DNA of 64,000 bases from a bacterium (lineage in GTDB: Bacteria; Sysuimicrobiota; Sysuimicrobiia; Sysuimicrobiales; Segetimicrobiaceae): assembly GCA_035691305.1 (NCBI GenBank), contig DASSJF010000082.1, positions 62,001 to 126,000 of the forward strand, in the 5' to 3' direction. The notes under the pieces were generated by a model. It was not told where the DNA came from. It searched no databases and worked only from the letters and a program-made list of their open reading frames with translations. How positions within the stretch are numbered: position 1 is the stretch's first letter; every line of letters begins with the position of its first letter. A program made the translations under genes and the position numbers. Of this stretch, positions 1-9,227 are shown one piece after another.

Positions 1-201
1 CTGCCACGGCGACGGATCGCGGGCGATCGCCTCGCGCAGTTCCTGCGCCCGCGCTTCGAGGACGGTAATCTGGGCGTTGAGGTCCATCCGCTGCACGCTC
101 GTAATCTTGCGGAGCTCCCCGATCTGCCGCTCCACCTCGGCGACTTCGCGCTCGAGGGCCTCGCCCGCGGAGACCGGCGCGTCAGACGCTCGGCTGTTCA
201 C
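1..201 (-). CDS. accA: Acetyl-CoA carboxylase carboxyltransferase subunit alpha, N-terminal 67 residues (runs off the window edge)
   Basis: This is the N-terminal part of the alpha subunit of the acetyl-CoA carboxylase carboxyltransferase, which works with AccD to make malonyl-CoA for fatty acid synthesis in the cytosol. The GTG start at 201 lies inside the end of accD, so the two genes overlap by 20 bases and are probably translationally coupled. The visible 67 codons give the AccA helical N-terminus: a charged stretch ending in ELRKITSVQRMDL, then an alanine/glutamate-rich helix, and the conserved TPWQ-type ending (here SPWQ). The catalytic region is outside the window. Identity rests on this short stretch plus its position directly after accD. 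Confidence 0.85.
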   Translation of the reverse strand, partial: MNSRASDAPVSAGEALEREVAEVERQIGELRKITSVQRMDLNAQITVLEARAQELREAIARDPSPWQ

Positions 202-1102
202 CGGCAGGAACCTCCTCGGTCGGCCAGGCCGCGCCTCGGGCCGCGTCCGTCCAGGCGGCGTCGACCGGCGCGCCGCACAGACGCAGGAGGCGGCCCAGCG
301 TGGCGCGGAGCTCGGCGCGCGGGACGATCGCGTCGATCAGGCCGTGCTCGAGCACGAACTCGGACGTCTGAAACCCGTCCGGCAGCTTCTGGCGGATCGT
401 TTGCTCGATCACGCGCCGCCCGGCGAACCCGATCAAGGCGCCCGGTTCGGCGAGCACGACGTCGCCCTGAAACGCGAACGACGCGGCGACGCCGCCGGTC
501 GTGGGATCGCAGAGCACCGAGATGAAGGCGACGCCGGCGTCGGCGAGGCGCGCCAGCGCGACGCTGGTCTTCGCCATCTGCATGAGGGACAGCGTCCCCT
601 CCTGCATGCGCGCGCCCCCGGACGCCGAAAACACGACGAGCGGCGTCCGCGAGTCGGCGGCGCGCTCCGCCGCGCGGGCGATCTTCTCGCCTACGACGGA
701 CCCCATGCTGCCTCCGAGGAAGGCGAACTCCATCGCCGCGGCGACGAGACCAGCGCCCTCGATCGCGCCGGTGCCGGTCAGCACAGCCTCCGGCATCGAG
801 GTCCGCCGCTGTGCCTCGTCCACGCGCAGCGGGTAAGGCTTCTCGTCCACGAACGAAAGCGGATCGTCGGGCGCGAGGTGTCCGTCGAATTCGCGAAACG
901 ACCCCGCGTCCAGCACCAGCGCCAGGCGCTCGGCCGCGGACAGCCGGTGATGGTAGCCGCACCTCGGGCAGACGCGATAGGCGCGCTCCAACTCCCGGCG
1001 GTATACGAGGCCGGTACAGCGGGGACACTTGATCCAGAGGCCCGCGGGGATCTCCCGGCGTCCGGAGGAGGCGACCTTTGGCCGGTTCAGCCAGTTCAGC
1101 AC
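182..1102 (-). CDS. accD: Acetyl-CoA carboxylase carboxyltransferase subunit beta
   Basis: AccD transfers the carboxyl group from carboxybiotin to acetyl-CoA, the committed step of fatty acid synthesis, as an alpha2-beta2 complex with AccA. The 306-residue product matches the usual length (about 300). A four-cysteine zinc ribbon (C26, C29, C45, C48) sits at the N-terminus, followed by the crotonase-like carboxyltransferase core with the glycine-rich SASGGARMQEG and DPTTGGVAASF segments. The start is GTG. A good promoter (-35 TTGCCG, 17-base spacer, TATAAT) lies 36 to 64 bases upstream, so transcription of accD-accA begins here and diverges from the protease gene at 1251. Confidence 0.95.
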   Translation of the reverse strand: MLNWLNRPKVASSGRREIPAGLWIKCPRCTGLVYRRELERAYRVCPRCGYHHRLSAAERLALVLDAGSFREFDGHLAPDDPLSFVDEKPYPLRVDEAQRRTSMPEAVLTGTGAIEGAGLVAAAMEFAFLGGSMGSVVGEKIARAAERAADSRTPLVVFSASGGARMQEGTLSLMQMAKTSVALARLADAGVAFISVLCDPTTGGVAASFAFQGDVVLAEPGALIGFAGRRVIEQTIRQKLPDGFQTSEFVLEHGLIDAIVPRAELRATLGRLLRLCGAPVDAAWTDAARGAAWPTEEVPAGEQPSV

Positions 1103-1137
1103 GGCACGGCCCGCCCCGAGGGTTTCGCCACGGCGCG

Positions 1138-1166
1138 ATTATACCGTACGCCCTCCGAGGCGGCAA
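1138..1166 (-). promoter_or_regulatory. Sigma-70-type promoter of accD-accA
   Basis: On the minus strand, TTGCCG (1166-1161) and a perfect TATAAT (1143-1138) are separated by 17 bases. The predicted transcript starts about 30 bases before the accD GTG. Confidence 0.7.
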
Positions 1167-1207
1167 ACGCGCGCGGGAGCGTGAGGCGGAGGCGCCATCT
1201 TACCGGA

Positions 1208-1216
1208 TGTTATAAT
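1208..1216 (+). promoter_or_regulatory. Extended -10 promoter of the HtrA-like protease gene
   Basis: The sequence TGTTATAAT is a perfect extended -10 element; no clear -35 is visible. It overlaps an in-frame ATG at 1215, so that ATG would not be in the transcript, and it supports translation from 1251. The same TGnTATAAT form recurs at 43022 and 49325. Confidence 0.65.
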
Positions 1217-1250
1217 GGAAACGCCGGGACAGTTAGGGAGGGATACTTCA

Positions 1251-2447
1251 ATGGTTACCGATGCTCCGTCCGCGCCCCGCCGCGGCCGGCTGGGGTATAC
1301 CGCGGCGGTGGTGCTGGCCCTGGCCGCCGTGGTCGTAGGCGCGGGCGTTGGGGGCATGGTGCTTCCCCAATACTTTCATCCGGTCTTCGGGGGGCACCCC
1401 GCGCCGCCGGGCGGTCCGCAGCAGCTGTCCGCGCCGCCGGCCGGACAGGCGCCGGCCGCGAACCCGCCGGCCGCGCAGGCGCCGGCTCTTCCCACGCCGG
1501 TTCCGTCCGTCGGTCTCACGCAGGAAGAGAATACCGTCATCAACGTTGTGAAGCACGTCCGGCCGTCGGTGGTCAACATCGACACCGAAGCGCAGGTCCA
1601 GACGATGTTCGGCGTCTTCCCGCAGCAGGGCGCGGGCTCCGGGGTGATCGTGCGGCCCGACGGCTACATCCTCACCAACAACCATGTGGTGCAGGGCGCG
1701 CAGAAGATCAAGGTGACGCTGCTGAGCGGCAAGGTGTTGGCCGGCAAAATCGTCGGCACGGACCCGATCGCCGACCTCGCCGTGATCAAAGTCGAGTCGG
1801 CGGAGCCGCTGCCCGCCGCGGCCCTCGGCTCGAGCCGCGACCTCCAGGTCGGCCAGATCGCGATCGCGATCGGGAACCCGTTCGGGCTCGGCAGCACGGT
1901 CACGACCGGCGTCATCAGCGCGCTCAACCGCAACATTCAGCTGCCGAACCTGATCGTGGAGAACCTGATCCAGACGTCGGCGTTGATCAACCCCGGCAAC
2001 AGCGGCGGCGCGCTCGTCGACACGTCGGGGCGCGTCATCGGTATCAACACGGCGATCATCCCGAACGCGCAGGGGATCGGGTTCGCGATCCCGAGCGACC
2101 TCGCGCGGTCGGAGATGCAGCAGTTGATCGCCCTCGGCCACATCGTGCGGCCGTGGGTCGGCGTCGTGTACGGCGGCGACGTGGACGCGCAGACCGCGCG
2201 GGCCTACAGCCTCGGATCGAACCACGGCGTGCTGGTCCGCAGCGTGGAGAAGGGCTCGCCCGCGGAGAAGGCCGGCCTCGCGTCCGGCGACATCATCACC
2301 GCGGTGGGCTCCGAGCAGGTCGACACCTGGAGCGATTTCGTCCGTGACGTCATCAGCAAGAAGATCGGGGAGACCGTGACGCTGACGATCGTGCGCGGGA
2401 CGACGACGCGGAAGGTCCCGGTCGTTCTGGAGGAAAAGCCCGCCTAG
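1251..2447 (+). CDS. HtrA/DegP-family serine protease with C-terminal PDZ domain
   Basis: This is a membrane-anchored or exported trypsin-fold protease for quality control of envelope proteins. From the ATG at 1251 it has 398 residues: a hydrophobic N-terminal segment (about residues 4-32), a Pro/Ala-rich linker, the protease domain with the triad H145 (TNNHVVQ), D175 (ADLAVIKV) and S251 (PGNSGGAL), and a single PDZ domain from about residue 295 containing [14 protein letters not shown]. The start at 1251 is preferred because GGGAGGG lies 8 bases upstream and the earlier in-frame ATG (1215) overlaps the promoter -10. One PDZ domain and one anchor match the short S1C family of Gram-positive-like bacteria rather than the two-PDZ E. 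coli DegP. Confidence 0.9.
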   Translation: MVTDAPSAPRRGRLGYTAAVVLALAAVVVGAGVGGMVLPQYFHPVFGGHPAPPGGPQQLSAPPAGQAPAANPPAAQAPALPTPVPSVGLTQEENTVINVVKHVRPSVVNIDTEAQVQTMFGVFPQQGAGSGVIVRPDGYILTNNHVVQGAQKIKVTLLSGKVLAGKIVGTDPIADLAVIKVESAEPLPAAALGSSRDLQVGQIAIAIGNPFGLGSTVTTGVISALNRNIQLPNLIVENLIQTSALINPGNSGGALVDTSGRVIGINTAIIPNAQGIGFAIPSDLARSEMQQLIALGHIVRPWVGVVYGGDVDAQTARAYSLGSNHGVLVRSVEKGSPAEKAGLASGDIITAVGSEQVDTWSDFVRDVISKKIGETVTLTIVRGTTTRKVPVVLEEKPA

Positions 2448-2484
2448 CCGCGGAGCGTTACGGCGTACAGCCCGGAGGCCGCCG

Positions 2485-3456
2485 GTGGAGCAGACGCTCG
2501 TTCTGGATGTCGTGAAGGTCACCGAGGCGGCGGCGATCGCCGCCGCCCGCCACATGGGCGAGGGCGATACGACCCGCGCCGACCAGGCCGCCGTGACCGC
2601 GATGCGCGAGATGCTCACGGCGCTGCCGATTCACGGGCGGGTCGTGATCGGCGAGGGCGAACGCGACGAGGCGCCGATGCTCTTCATCGGCGAGGAAGTG
2701 GGCGCGGCGGGCCGGGGCCCGGCCGTAGACATCGCGGTCGATCCGGTCGAGGGCACCAACCTGGTGGCGAACGGCCTCCCGAACTCGATCGCCATGCTGG
2801 CCGTGGCCGAGCGCGGCGGCATCATTCACGCGCCCGACATCTATATGGAGAAACTCGTCGTGCCCCCGCAGGCGGCCGGCAAGGTGGACCTGCGCTGGCC
2901 GCCGCAGCGGAACCTGCAGGTGCTGGCGGAGTGCCTGCGCCGCCGGATCGAAGACATCACGGTCGTCATCCTGAGCCGGCCGCGCCACGCCGATCTGATC
3001 GCGGCGGTGCGGGCGGCCGGGGCGCGGATCAAGCTGATCTCCGACGGCGACGTGGCCCCGGCGATCTCGGCCGCGGTGTCCGGTACGGCGGTGCACGCCG
3101 TAATGGGCATCGGCGGTGCGCCGGAAGGGGTGCTCACCGCGGCCGCGCTGCGCTGCCTCGGCGGCGAGATCCAGGGCCGCTTCTGGTACCGCAACGACGC
3201 CGAACGCCAGCGGGCGCACGAGATGGGCATCACGGACCCCGAGCGCATTTTCCGAACCGACGAGCTGTGCTCCGGCGGCAACCTACTCTTCGCGGCGACC
3301 GGCATCACGGACGGCGAGCTCTTCCGCGGAGTCCGCTTTTTCGGCGGCGGCGTCCGCACTCACTCGATCGTCATGACCGCCCAGAGCCGGCAGGTTCGGT
3401 TCATCGACACCATTCACATCCAGGAACCGAGCCGCGTGGGCGAAATCCGGCTCTAG
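2485..3456 (+). CDS. glpX: Class II fructose-1,6-bisphosphatase (GlpX type)
   Basis: The enzyme hydrolyses fructose 1,6-bisphosphate to fructose 6-phosphate in gluconeogenesis; some family members also act on sedoheptulose 1,7-bisphosphate. The 323-residue product is of usual length and carries the metal-binding [12 protein letters not shown] and VDPVEGTNL motifs near residues 52-95 and the [14 protein letters not shown] phosphate-binding loop near residue 205. The start is GTG with CCCGGAGG about 10 bases upstream. argS follows after one base, so the two are probably cotranscribed; this pairing has no obvious functional meaning. Confidence 0.93.
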   Translation: MEQTLVLDVVKVTEAAAIAAARHMGEGDTTRADQAAVTAMREMLTALPIHGRVVIGEGERDEAPMLFIGEEVGAAGRGPAVDIAVDPVEGTNLVANGLPNSIAMLAVAERGGIIHAPDIYMEKLVVPPQAAGKVDLRWPPQRNLQVLAECLRRRIEDITVVILSRPRHADLIAAVRAAGARIKLISDGDVAPAISAAVSGTAVHAVMGIGGAPEGVLTAAALRCLGGEIQGRFWYRNDAERQRAHEMGITDPERIFRTDELCSGGNLLFAATGITDGELFRGVRFFGGGVRTHSIVMTAQSRQVRFIDTIHIQEPSRVGEIRL

Positions 3457-3457
3457 C

Positions 3458-5140
3458 GTGGTCACTCAGGAACTCCGGCGGCTCGTCGCGGACGCGATCG
3501 GACGGGCGGCGGCGGCGGGCGCCATTCCGGCGCCCCCGGAACCGCTGCCGCCGTTCGAGGTCGAACCGCCCCGGGACCCCAAGCACGGCGACTACGCCGC
3601 GAACGCGGCGCTCATGCTGGCGCGGATGCTCGGCCGCCCGCCGCGGGAGATCGCCGCCGCGATCAAGGCCCACCTCCCCGCGCCCTCGGACGATCTGCGC
3701 GCCGTCGAGATCGCCGGCCCCGGCTTCCTCAACCTGCACCTCGCGCCGGCGTTCCTCCACCGCTGGCTGCGCCGCGCGCACGCGGAGGACCGGCGGTTCG
3801 GGCGCACCGACGTCGGTCGCGGCCGCCGCGTGCTGGTCGAGTATGTGAGCGCGAACCCGACCGGCCCGCTGCACGTCGGCACGGGCCGGAACGGCGCGGT
3901 CGGCGAGACGATCGCGCGGCTCCTCGACGCGCTCGGTTATGCGGTGGCCCGCGAGTATTACGTGAACGACTACGGCACGCAGGTGGACACGCTCGCGCGC
4001 TCAGTCGAGGCGCGCTACCTCGAGCTGCTCAACCGGCCGGCCGAGTTCCCGGAGGACGGCTACCGGGGGGACTACGTCCGCGACATCGCGGGGCGGATCG
4101 TCGACGAGCACGGGGCCGGGCTCGCCGACGTCCCGTCCGCCGAGCGCCTGCCTTTGATCCGGGACACGGCGCTGCGTCTGCTGCTCGGCCAGATCCGCAC
4201 GACGCTGGAGGAATTTGGGATCACGTTCGACACCTGGTTCAGCGAGCGGACCCTGCACGAGAGCGGCGCGGTCGAGCGGTGTCTCGCCGAGCTGCGCCGC
4301 CGCGGCGTGGTGTACGAGCAGGACGGGGCGCTGTGGTTCCGCTCGACGCAGTTCGGGGACGACAAGGACCGCGTCATCGTGCGCAGCGACGGCCGCCCGA
4401 CGTACTTTGCCGCGGACGTTCCCTACCACATGGACAAGTACGCGCGCGGGTATGAGCACCTTATCGACGTGTGGGGCGTGGACCACGTCGGCGACACCGC
4501 CCGCGTCCGGGGCGGCCTGCAGGCGCTCGGGCACGACCCGGAGACGATGGAGTTTATCCTCTACCAACACGTGCGGCTCCGCAATGAGGGCGAGGCCGTG
4601 CGGATGAGCAAGCGCAGCGGGGAGTTCATCACGCTCGGCGAGCTGATTCAGGCCGTCGGCCGGGACGCGGCGCGGTTTTTCTTCATCCTGACGAGTCCGT
4701 CGGCGCCGATGGACTTTGATTTTGCGCTCGCGACGCGCCAATCCGCCGAAAATCCGGTATACTACGTACAGTACGCGCATGCCCGGATTTCGAGCATTCT
4801 CCGGGAAGCGGAGCGCCAGGGCGTCCCGCTCCCTGACGCCCGGCGCACGGATCTTCTCCCGCTGAGCACTCCCGAGGAATGGAGCCTCGCGAAACGGATC
4901 GCCGCGATGCCGGATGTGGTGTTCGCGGCCGGGACGCGGCGGGAGCCGCAGCGCCTGTGCGCGTACGCGAGGGAACTCGCCGAGGCGTTTCACGTATTCT
5001 ACGGACAGTGCCGGGTGCTGACGGACGACGCGGCCCTGACCGCGGCGCGGCTGGTGCTGGTCGGCGCCTCGCAGCGGGCACTGCGCAACACACTCGACCT
5101 CGCCGGCGTGACGGCCGTCGAGCGGATGGAGCGGCCGTAG
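3458..5140 (+). CDS. argS: Arginyl-tRNA synthetase
   Basis: This class I aminoacyl-tRNA synthetase charges tRNA-Arg with arginine. The 560-residue protein has the N-terminal ArgRS-specific domain (about 1-110), the HIGH-type signature in PTGPLHVGTGRN with H139, a KMSKS-type loop degenerated to VRMSKRSGEF near residue 383, and the C-terminal DALR anticodon-binding helix bundle ending in the LRNTLDLAGV region. Such loss of the first lysine of KMSKS is common in ArgRS. The GTG start lies one base after the glpX stop. The 240 bases after the gene hold no convincing gene. Confidence 0.96.
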   Translation: MVTQELRRLVADAIGRAAAAGAIPAPPEPLPPFEVEPPRDPKHGDYAANAALMLARMLGRPPREIAAAIKAHLPAPSDDLRAVEIAGPGFLNLHLAPAFLHRWLRRAHAEDRRFGRTDVGRGRRVLVEYVSANPTGPLHVGTGRNGAVGETIARLLDALGYAVAREYYVNDYGTQVDTLARSVEARYLELLNRPAEFPEDGYRGDYVRDIAGRIVDEHGAGLADVPSAERLPLIRDTALRLLLGQIRTTLEEFGITFDTWFSERTLHESGAVERCLAELRRRGVVYEQDGALWFRSTQFGDDKDRVIVRSDGRPTYFAADVPYHMDKYARGYEHLIDVWGVDHVGDTARVRGGLQALGHDPETMEFILYQHVRLRNEGEAVRMSKRSGEFITLGELIQAVGRDAARFFFILTSPSAPMDFDFALATRQSAENPVYYVQYAHARISSILREAERQGVPLPDARRTDLLPLSTPEEWSLAKRIAAMPDVVFAAGTRREPQRLCAYARELAEAFHVFYGQCRVLTDDAALTAARLVLVGASQRALRNTLDLAGVTAVERMERP

Positions 5141-5381
5141 GGAGGAGAAGTCTGCCGTGCGCCGAATACGCGGCGCAACATTGAGATGGTCTGTCCGCGC
5201 TTCGACCGATCGCGACGACCAACCTGCGTATGGCGAGATCTCCAGCCGGCGACGTCCTTCAGCCTCCGCGGCCGCACACGCCGCGCCGCCGCATCCGGGT
5301 CCGCGCGGCCGTAACTCGCGCGACGCCGGGCCGGTCTCCGGGACGGCGCCGGTGGGTAGAGTGAGGGGGAGGAGAAGCACG

Positions 5382-6644
5382 ATGAAAAAGATGATCGCAC
5401 CCGCGCTCACACAACGGTTCGCCGCCGTCGCGGCGGCGGCCGCGCTCGCGCTGACCCTTGCGGGACCCGCGGGCGCGGCGCTGTACTCGGACACGCAGGG
5501 CAGCGCGTACGCGCGCGCGATCGAAAAACTGTCGATCGTGGGTGTGATCGGCGGCTATCCGGACGGGACGTTCAAGCCGGACCAGCCGATCACGCGCCTC
5601 GCCGTCGTCGAGGCGCTCGCGCGCGGCCTCGACGTGAAGGGCAGCGGGCAGATCCCGAACTTCAAAGACCTCGCCGAAATTCCCGAGTCGGTGCGGCCGA
5701 CGATCGCCGCGCTGCTCAACACCGGCGCCGCGTCGGAACAGAAGGCCACGGTGACCCAGGACGACGTCACCTACACGTTGACGACCGACCGCTCCGTGTA
5801 CGGGATCGACGACCCGGTGGACCTGACCTTCACCATCACGAACACCGGCAAGGCGGACGTGAAGTTCGAGTTTCCGACGACGCAGTACTACGACTTCGTG
5901 ATCAAGCGCGGCGACGAGCAGATCGCGCGGTGGTCGCTCGGCCAGACGTTTGTGGCGAACCCGCAGCCGCTGTTCCTCGCGGCCGGAAAGTCGATGACGT
6001 TCAACACGCGCTGGCTGCAGAAGGACCAGGACAGCCACGTGGTGGGGCCCGGCACCTACAATATCTCCGCGATCTTTCCGCTGAAGGACAAGCCGGTGAC
6101 CGTGAACCTCGAGTTCCAGAAGGGCATCCTCACCGCGTTCCCCGACAACACGTTCCGGCCGCAGGCGCGGGTGACGCGGGCCGAATTCTCCGCGCTGCTC
6201 GTGCGGGCGCTCGGCCTCCAGGGCGAGGCGACGCAGAAGTCGCAGGCGCAGCTCGCGGTGAGCGACGCGGCGGACGTTCCCGCGCCGCTCCACGGCTACG
6301 TCGCCGTGGCGATCGATCACAAGCTGATGGCCGCGACGAACAACCAGTTCCGACCGAACGCGCCGACGACCCGCGGCGAGGCGGCGGGGGCGGTGGCGGC
6401 GATCATGGACGCCCAGAAGCGGTTCAACTATGTGTCGGGGACGCTCGCGTCCGTCAGCAAGAGCGACATCACGATCGCCAACGACCAGAAGGCGGTGACG
6501 AGCTACGCGCTGACGCCGCAGGTCGCGATCTACCGGAACGACAAGCCGGCCGCGGCCGGGGATCTCAAACCGAACGACAAGGTGCTGCTGCTGCTCACGG
6601 GCCCGCGGGGACGCGCCGGGTACGTCGAAGCGACCGGTCCCTAG
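5382..6644 (+). CDS. Secreted S-layer-homology (SLH) protein with an internal BsuPI-like domain
   Basis: A 420-residue exported, probably cell-wall-bound protein. A signal peptide (MKKM, Ala-rich core, end near AGAALYS) is followed by an SLH repeat at about residues 35-85 (IGGYPDGTFKP, ITRLAVVEAL). A second repeat starts at F94 (FKDLAEIPESV) but is interrupted near residue 120 by a beta-rich domain of about 120 residues (YTLTTDRSVYGIDDPVDLTF, VGPGTYNISAIF). That domain resembles the intracellular proteinase inhibitor BsuPI fold. The second half of the repeat resumes at about 247 (KGILTAFPDNTFRP). A third repeat covers about 295-345, then a 60-residue beta-rich tail. The ATG at 5382 is chosen because GGAGGAGAAG precedes it and the signal peptide begins there; a GTG at 5157 also has a ribosome site but would bury the signal. 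Role: surface anchoring; the inserted domain's ligand is unknown. Confidence 0.8.
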   Translation: MKKMIAPALTQRFAAVAAAAALALTLAGPAGAALYSDTQGSAYARAIEKLSIVGVIGGYPDGTFKPDQPITRLAVVEALARGLDVKGSGQIPNFKDLAEIPESVRPTIAALLNTGAASEQKATVTQDDVTYTLTTDRSVYGIDDPVDLTFTITNTGKADVKFEFPTTQYYDFVIKRGDEQIARWSLGQTFVANPQPLFLAAGKSMTFNTRWLQKDQDSHVVGPGTYNISAIFPLKDKPVTVNLEFQKGILTAFPDNTFRPQARVTRAEFSALLVRALGLQGEATQKSQAQLAVSDAADVPAPLHGYVAVAIDHKLMAATNNQFRPNAPTTRGEAAGAVAAIMDAQKRFNYVSGTLASVSKSDITIANDQKAVTSYALTPQVAIYRNDKPAAAGDLKPNDKVLLLLTGPRGRAGYVEATGP

Positions 6645-6724
6645 CGCGGAGCCCGCACCTCGCCGGCCGGCCGCGCCACCGCGGCGCGGCCCTCTAGGCC
6701 GGGAGGCGTGGAGGTGGCGCGGGC

Positions 6725-7984
6725 GTGCCAATCGCGGAGCTGGAGGGCAAGAATCTCAACGAACTGCAGGACCTCGCCAAAGAACTCAACGTCCAAAATG
6801 TTCGACGCTACCGTAAACAGGAGCTGATTATGAAGATCTTGCAAGCCCAAACCGAGCAGAGCGGACTGATGTTCCGCTCCGGCATCCTCGAGATCATGCA
6901 GGAGGGGTACGGCTTCCTCCGCACGAGCGGCTATCTGCCGGGATCCGAGGACATCTACGTCTCCCCCTCGCAGATCAAGCGGTTCGGCCTGCGCGTGGGC
7001 GACGAAGTGCTCGGGCAGGTCAGGGCCCCCAAGGACAACGAGAAGTACTACGCGCTGCTGCGGGTGGAGGCCGTCAACGGCCTCGACCCCGAGCAGGCGC
7101 GCTCGCGGCCCGATTTCGAAAAACTGACGCCGGTCTTCCCGCACGAGCGGCTCAAGCTCGAGCTGCCGCAGAGCGACCTCACCGTGCGGATCGTGGATCT
7201 CTTCGCGCCGATCGGCAAGGGCCAGCGCGCGATGATCGTCTCCCCGCCGAAGGCCGGCAAGACGACCCTGCTGAAGAAGATCGGCCAGAGCATCGTGCAG
7301 AACCACCAGGAAGTCTACCTGATGGTGCTGCTGCTCGACGAGCGGCCGGAAGAGGTCACCGACATGCGCCGCTCGGTGGAGGCCGAGGTGGTCGCGTCCA
7401 CCTTCGACCGGCCGCCGGAAGAGCACGTGCAGGTCGCCGACCTCGTCCTCGAGCGCGCAAAGCGCCTCGTCGAGGGCGGCCGCGACGTCGTCGTCCTGCT
7501 CGACAGCCTCACGCGCTTCTCGCGCGCGAACAACCTGGTCATCCCGCCGAGCGGCCGGACGCTCTCCGGCGGCCTCGACCCCGCGGCGCTGCACCGCCCG
7601 AAGCGGTTCTTCGGCGCGGCGCGGAAGATCGAGGAAGGCGGCAGCATCACCATCGTCGCGACGGCGCTGATCGACACCGGCAGCCGGATGGACGACGTGA
7701 TCTACGAGGAGTTCAAGGGCACCGGCAACATGGAGCTCCACCTCAACCGCAAGCTGCAGGAGCGCCGCACCTTCCCGGCGATCGACATCAAGCTCTCCGG
7801 GACCCGGCGCGAGGAGCTGCTGCTCACCGAGGAGGAGCTGCGGAAGGTCTGGGTGCTCCGCAAGAGCCTGGAGTCGCTGGACACCGTCGCGATGACGGAG
7901 CTGATCCTCGACCGGCTGCGCAAGACGCCGAACAACGCGGGCTTCCTGCGCTCGATCATCAAGAGCGCGGAGGAGGACGCTTAG
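6725..7984 (+). CDS. rho: Transcription termination factor Rho
   Basis: Rho is the hexameric RNA-dependent ATPase that ends transcription of untranslated RNA. The 419-residue protein has the Rho N-terminal helical domain (about 1-45), an OB/cold-shock RNA-binding domain (about 50-120, with EGYGFLRTSGYLPG) and the RecA-like motor with Walker A PPKAGKTTLLKK (K179), Walker B VVVLLDSLTR and the PSGRTLSGGLD Q-loop region. The GTG start at 6725 has GGAGGTGG about 10 bases upstream. In Bacillus-type genomes rpmE is close to rho; here rpmE lies 30 kb further on, beyond the accessory block. Confidence 0.97.
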   Translation: MPIAELEGKNLNELQDLAKELNVQNVRRYRKQELIMKILQAQTEQSGLMFRSGILEIMQEGYGFLRTSGYLPGSEDIYVSPSQIKRFGLRVGDEVLGQVRAPKDNEKYYALLRVEAVNGLDPEQARSRPDFEKLTPVFPHERLKLELPQSDLTVRIVDLFAPIGKGQRAMIVSPPKAGKTTLLKKIGQSIVQNHQEVYLMVLLLDERPEEVTDMRRSVEAEVVASTFDRPPEEHVQVADLVLERAKRLVEGGRDVVVLLDSLTRFSRANNLVIPPSGRTLSGGLDPAALHRPKRFFGAARKIEEGGSITIVATALIDTGSRMDDVIYEEFKGTGNMELHLNRKLQERRTFPAIDIKLSGTRREELLLTEEELRKVWVLRKSLESLDTVAMTELILDRLRKTPNNAGFLRSIIKSAEEDA

Positions 7985-8037
7985 CCCGTCCGGTCTGTCT
8001 GGGACGGCTCGACCGCAGTCGAGAGACACACGACACA

Positions 8038-8076
8038 GCCGGGGCCGCGCGGAGCAGGAATCCGCGCGGCCCCGGC
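8038..8076 (+). terminator. Strong hairpin downstream of rho
   Basis: A perfect 16-base-pair G+C-rich stem (8038-8053 with 8061-8076) closes a 7-base loop. It is followed by TTAA rather than a run of T, so it may be a factor-dependent terminator, an RNA-stabilising structure, or part of the leader of the next gene. Confidence 0.6.
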
Positions 8077-8205
8077 TTAAGCCCCCGATTGGGGGAGAGC
8101 CACCGGACATCGTTCGGACGCATGCCCGCGTCCGCCTCGCGCACGATCGCCTGCCGTTTTAACCCCCGCACCGTAACGCACAACCGAACTTCCATGGGAG
8201 GGTCA

Positions 8206-9054
8206 ATGCCGACCTCGTGGAGGCGGGTGGCCGCGGCCGTGGTGAGCGCGGTCTGCGCAGCGGTTCCGGCGCCGGCTTTCGCGCGGGAGCCGATCGGGGG
8301 GGACGGCCGGCATGCGCCGGCCGGCGTGACGGCGACTGTTCATCTCCGCATGCCCGCGCTGCCGCTGCCGGCCGCGCCGCAGCTTCAAGGCGCGGCCGCC
8401 CTGCCGGAGACTCGCCATACCATCGTCGCCGGCGACACGCTGTGGGCGATCGCCCTATCCGCCGGCGTCCGCGTCGATGCGCTGGCCGCCGCGAACGGTC
8501 TCACCGAAAACTCGGTGCTCAAGCTCGGACGCGTGCTGACCATTCCGCACCCGGCAACGCCGGTTCCCGCCCCGGCGGCGTCGGTTCGCCCGGCCGCGCC
8601 CGAACGCACCTCCGTCCCGTCGCGCGCGGCGGCATTGCCGGCGGCCCCCGGTTCCGGTGCGGCGAGCCATCTCGCGCTGCTGTGGCCGGCCGGCGGGATC
8701 GTCACCTCCCGGTTCGGCTGGCGGGTCCATCCAATTTTCGGCGGTCGCGAATTTCACACCGGCATGGATATCGCGACTCGGTACGGCTCCCCGGTCGTGG
8801 CGGCCTGCGCCGGTCTGGTCCGCTTTGTCGGCTGGAAGTCCGGCTACGGCCGAATCGTCGTGCTCGATCACGACGGCGGCATCGAGACGGCGTACTCGCA
8901 CCTGTCCGCGGCCCTCGTGAGCCCCGGTCAGCGGGTGACGCAGGGCCAGCTGATCGGCCGCATCGGCAACTCCGGCTGGAGCACCGGTCCGCACCTGTTC
9001 TTTGAGGTGCGGCGGAACGGCGTGCCGCTGGATCCCGCCCGTTACCTCAACTGA
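8206..9054 (+). CDS. Secreted LysM plus M23/LytM-fold protein, third zinc ligand replaced
   Basis: An exported peptidoglycan-associated protein of 282 residues: signal peptide (ends near APAFAREP), a LysM module at about residues 67-110 (HTIVAGDTLWAIA, LTIPHP) for glycan binding, a Pro/Ala-rich linker, and a C-terminal M23 domain from about 165. Of the LytM zinc and catalytic residues, H184 and D188 (HTGMD), H232 (YSHLS) and H263 are present, but the usual GPHLHFE is GPHLFFE, so the expected last zinc ligand is F265. The protein may be a weak or inactive endopeptidase or an amidase activator, as in EnvC/NlpD. The start at 8206 has GGGAGGG upstream and begins the signal peptide. A paralogue follows at 9228. 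Confidence 0.85.
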   Translation: MPTSWRRVAAAVVSAVCAAVPAPAFAREPIGGDGRHAPAGVTATVHLRMPALPLPAAPQLQGAAALPETRHTIVAGDTLWAIALSAGVRVDALAAANGLTENSVLKLGRVLTIPHPATPVPAPAASVRPAAPERTSVPSRAAALPAAPGSGAASHLALLWPAGGIVTSRFGWRVHPIFGGREFHTGMDIATRYGSPVVAACAGLVRFVGWKSGYGRIVVLDHDGGIETAYSHLSAALVSPGQRVTQGQLIGRIGNSGWSTGPHLFFEVRRNGVPLDPARYLN

Positions 9055-9057
9055 CCG

Positions 9058-9099
9058 GCAGGAATCTGCCCCGCTTCGCCCCAACAAGGTTGTCGGGGC
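9058..9099 (+). promoter_or_regulatory. Possible structured 5' leader of the second M23 gene
   Basis: Immediately after the first M23 stop, two adjacent inverted repeats can form: GGCAG/CTGCC around a GAAT loop (9057-9070) and an imperfect GCCCC...GGGGC stem (9078-9099). The whole 173-base gap to the next gene carries no ORF of note. The core GCAGGAATC also occurs in the rho-M23 gap (8054). It could be a leader RNA or the terminator of the first gene. Confidence 0.3.
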
Positions 9100-9227
9100 A
9101 AGTCACGAGACACTGCTCGGACACCGGCTCTCGCTCGCCCTGACTGGGCGGGACGTGGTGCCCGCTCACCGTACGGTTGCCAGTTGTGTTCGCCCCGCAA
9201 ATCCGCGGAAAGACTCCAGGAGGATCC

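Noticed and set aside
5157-5381. Upstream GTG start (5157) for the SLH protein with a good ribosome site
   Set aside because: It would place 75 Arg/Pro-rich residues before a clear signal peptide; the ATG at 5382 has its own ribosome site.
7985-9227. c-di-AMP (ydaO-type) riboswitch before the M23 genes
   Set aside because: The context fits, but I could not find the conserved core segments of that riboswitch; only generic hairpins are visible.
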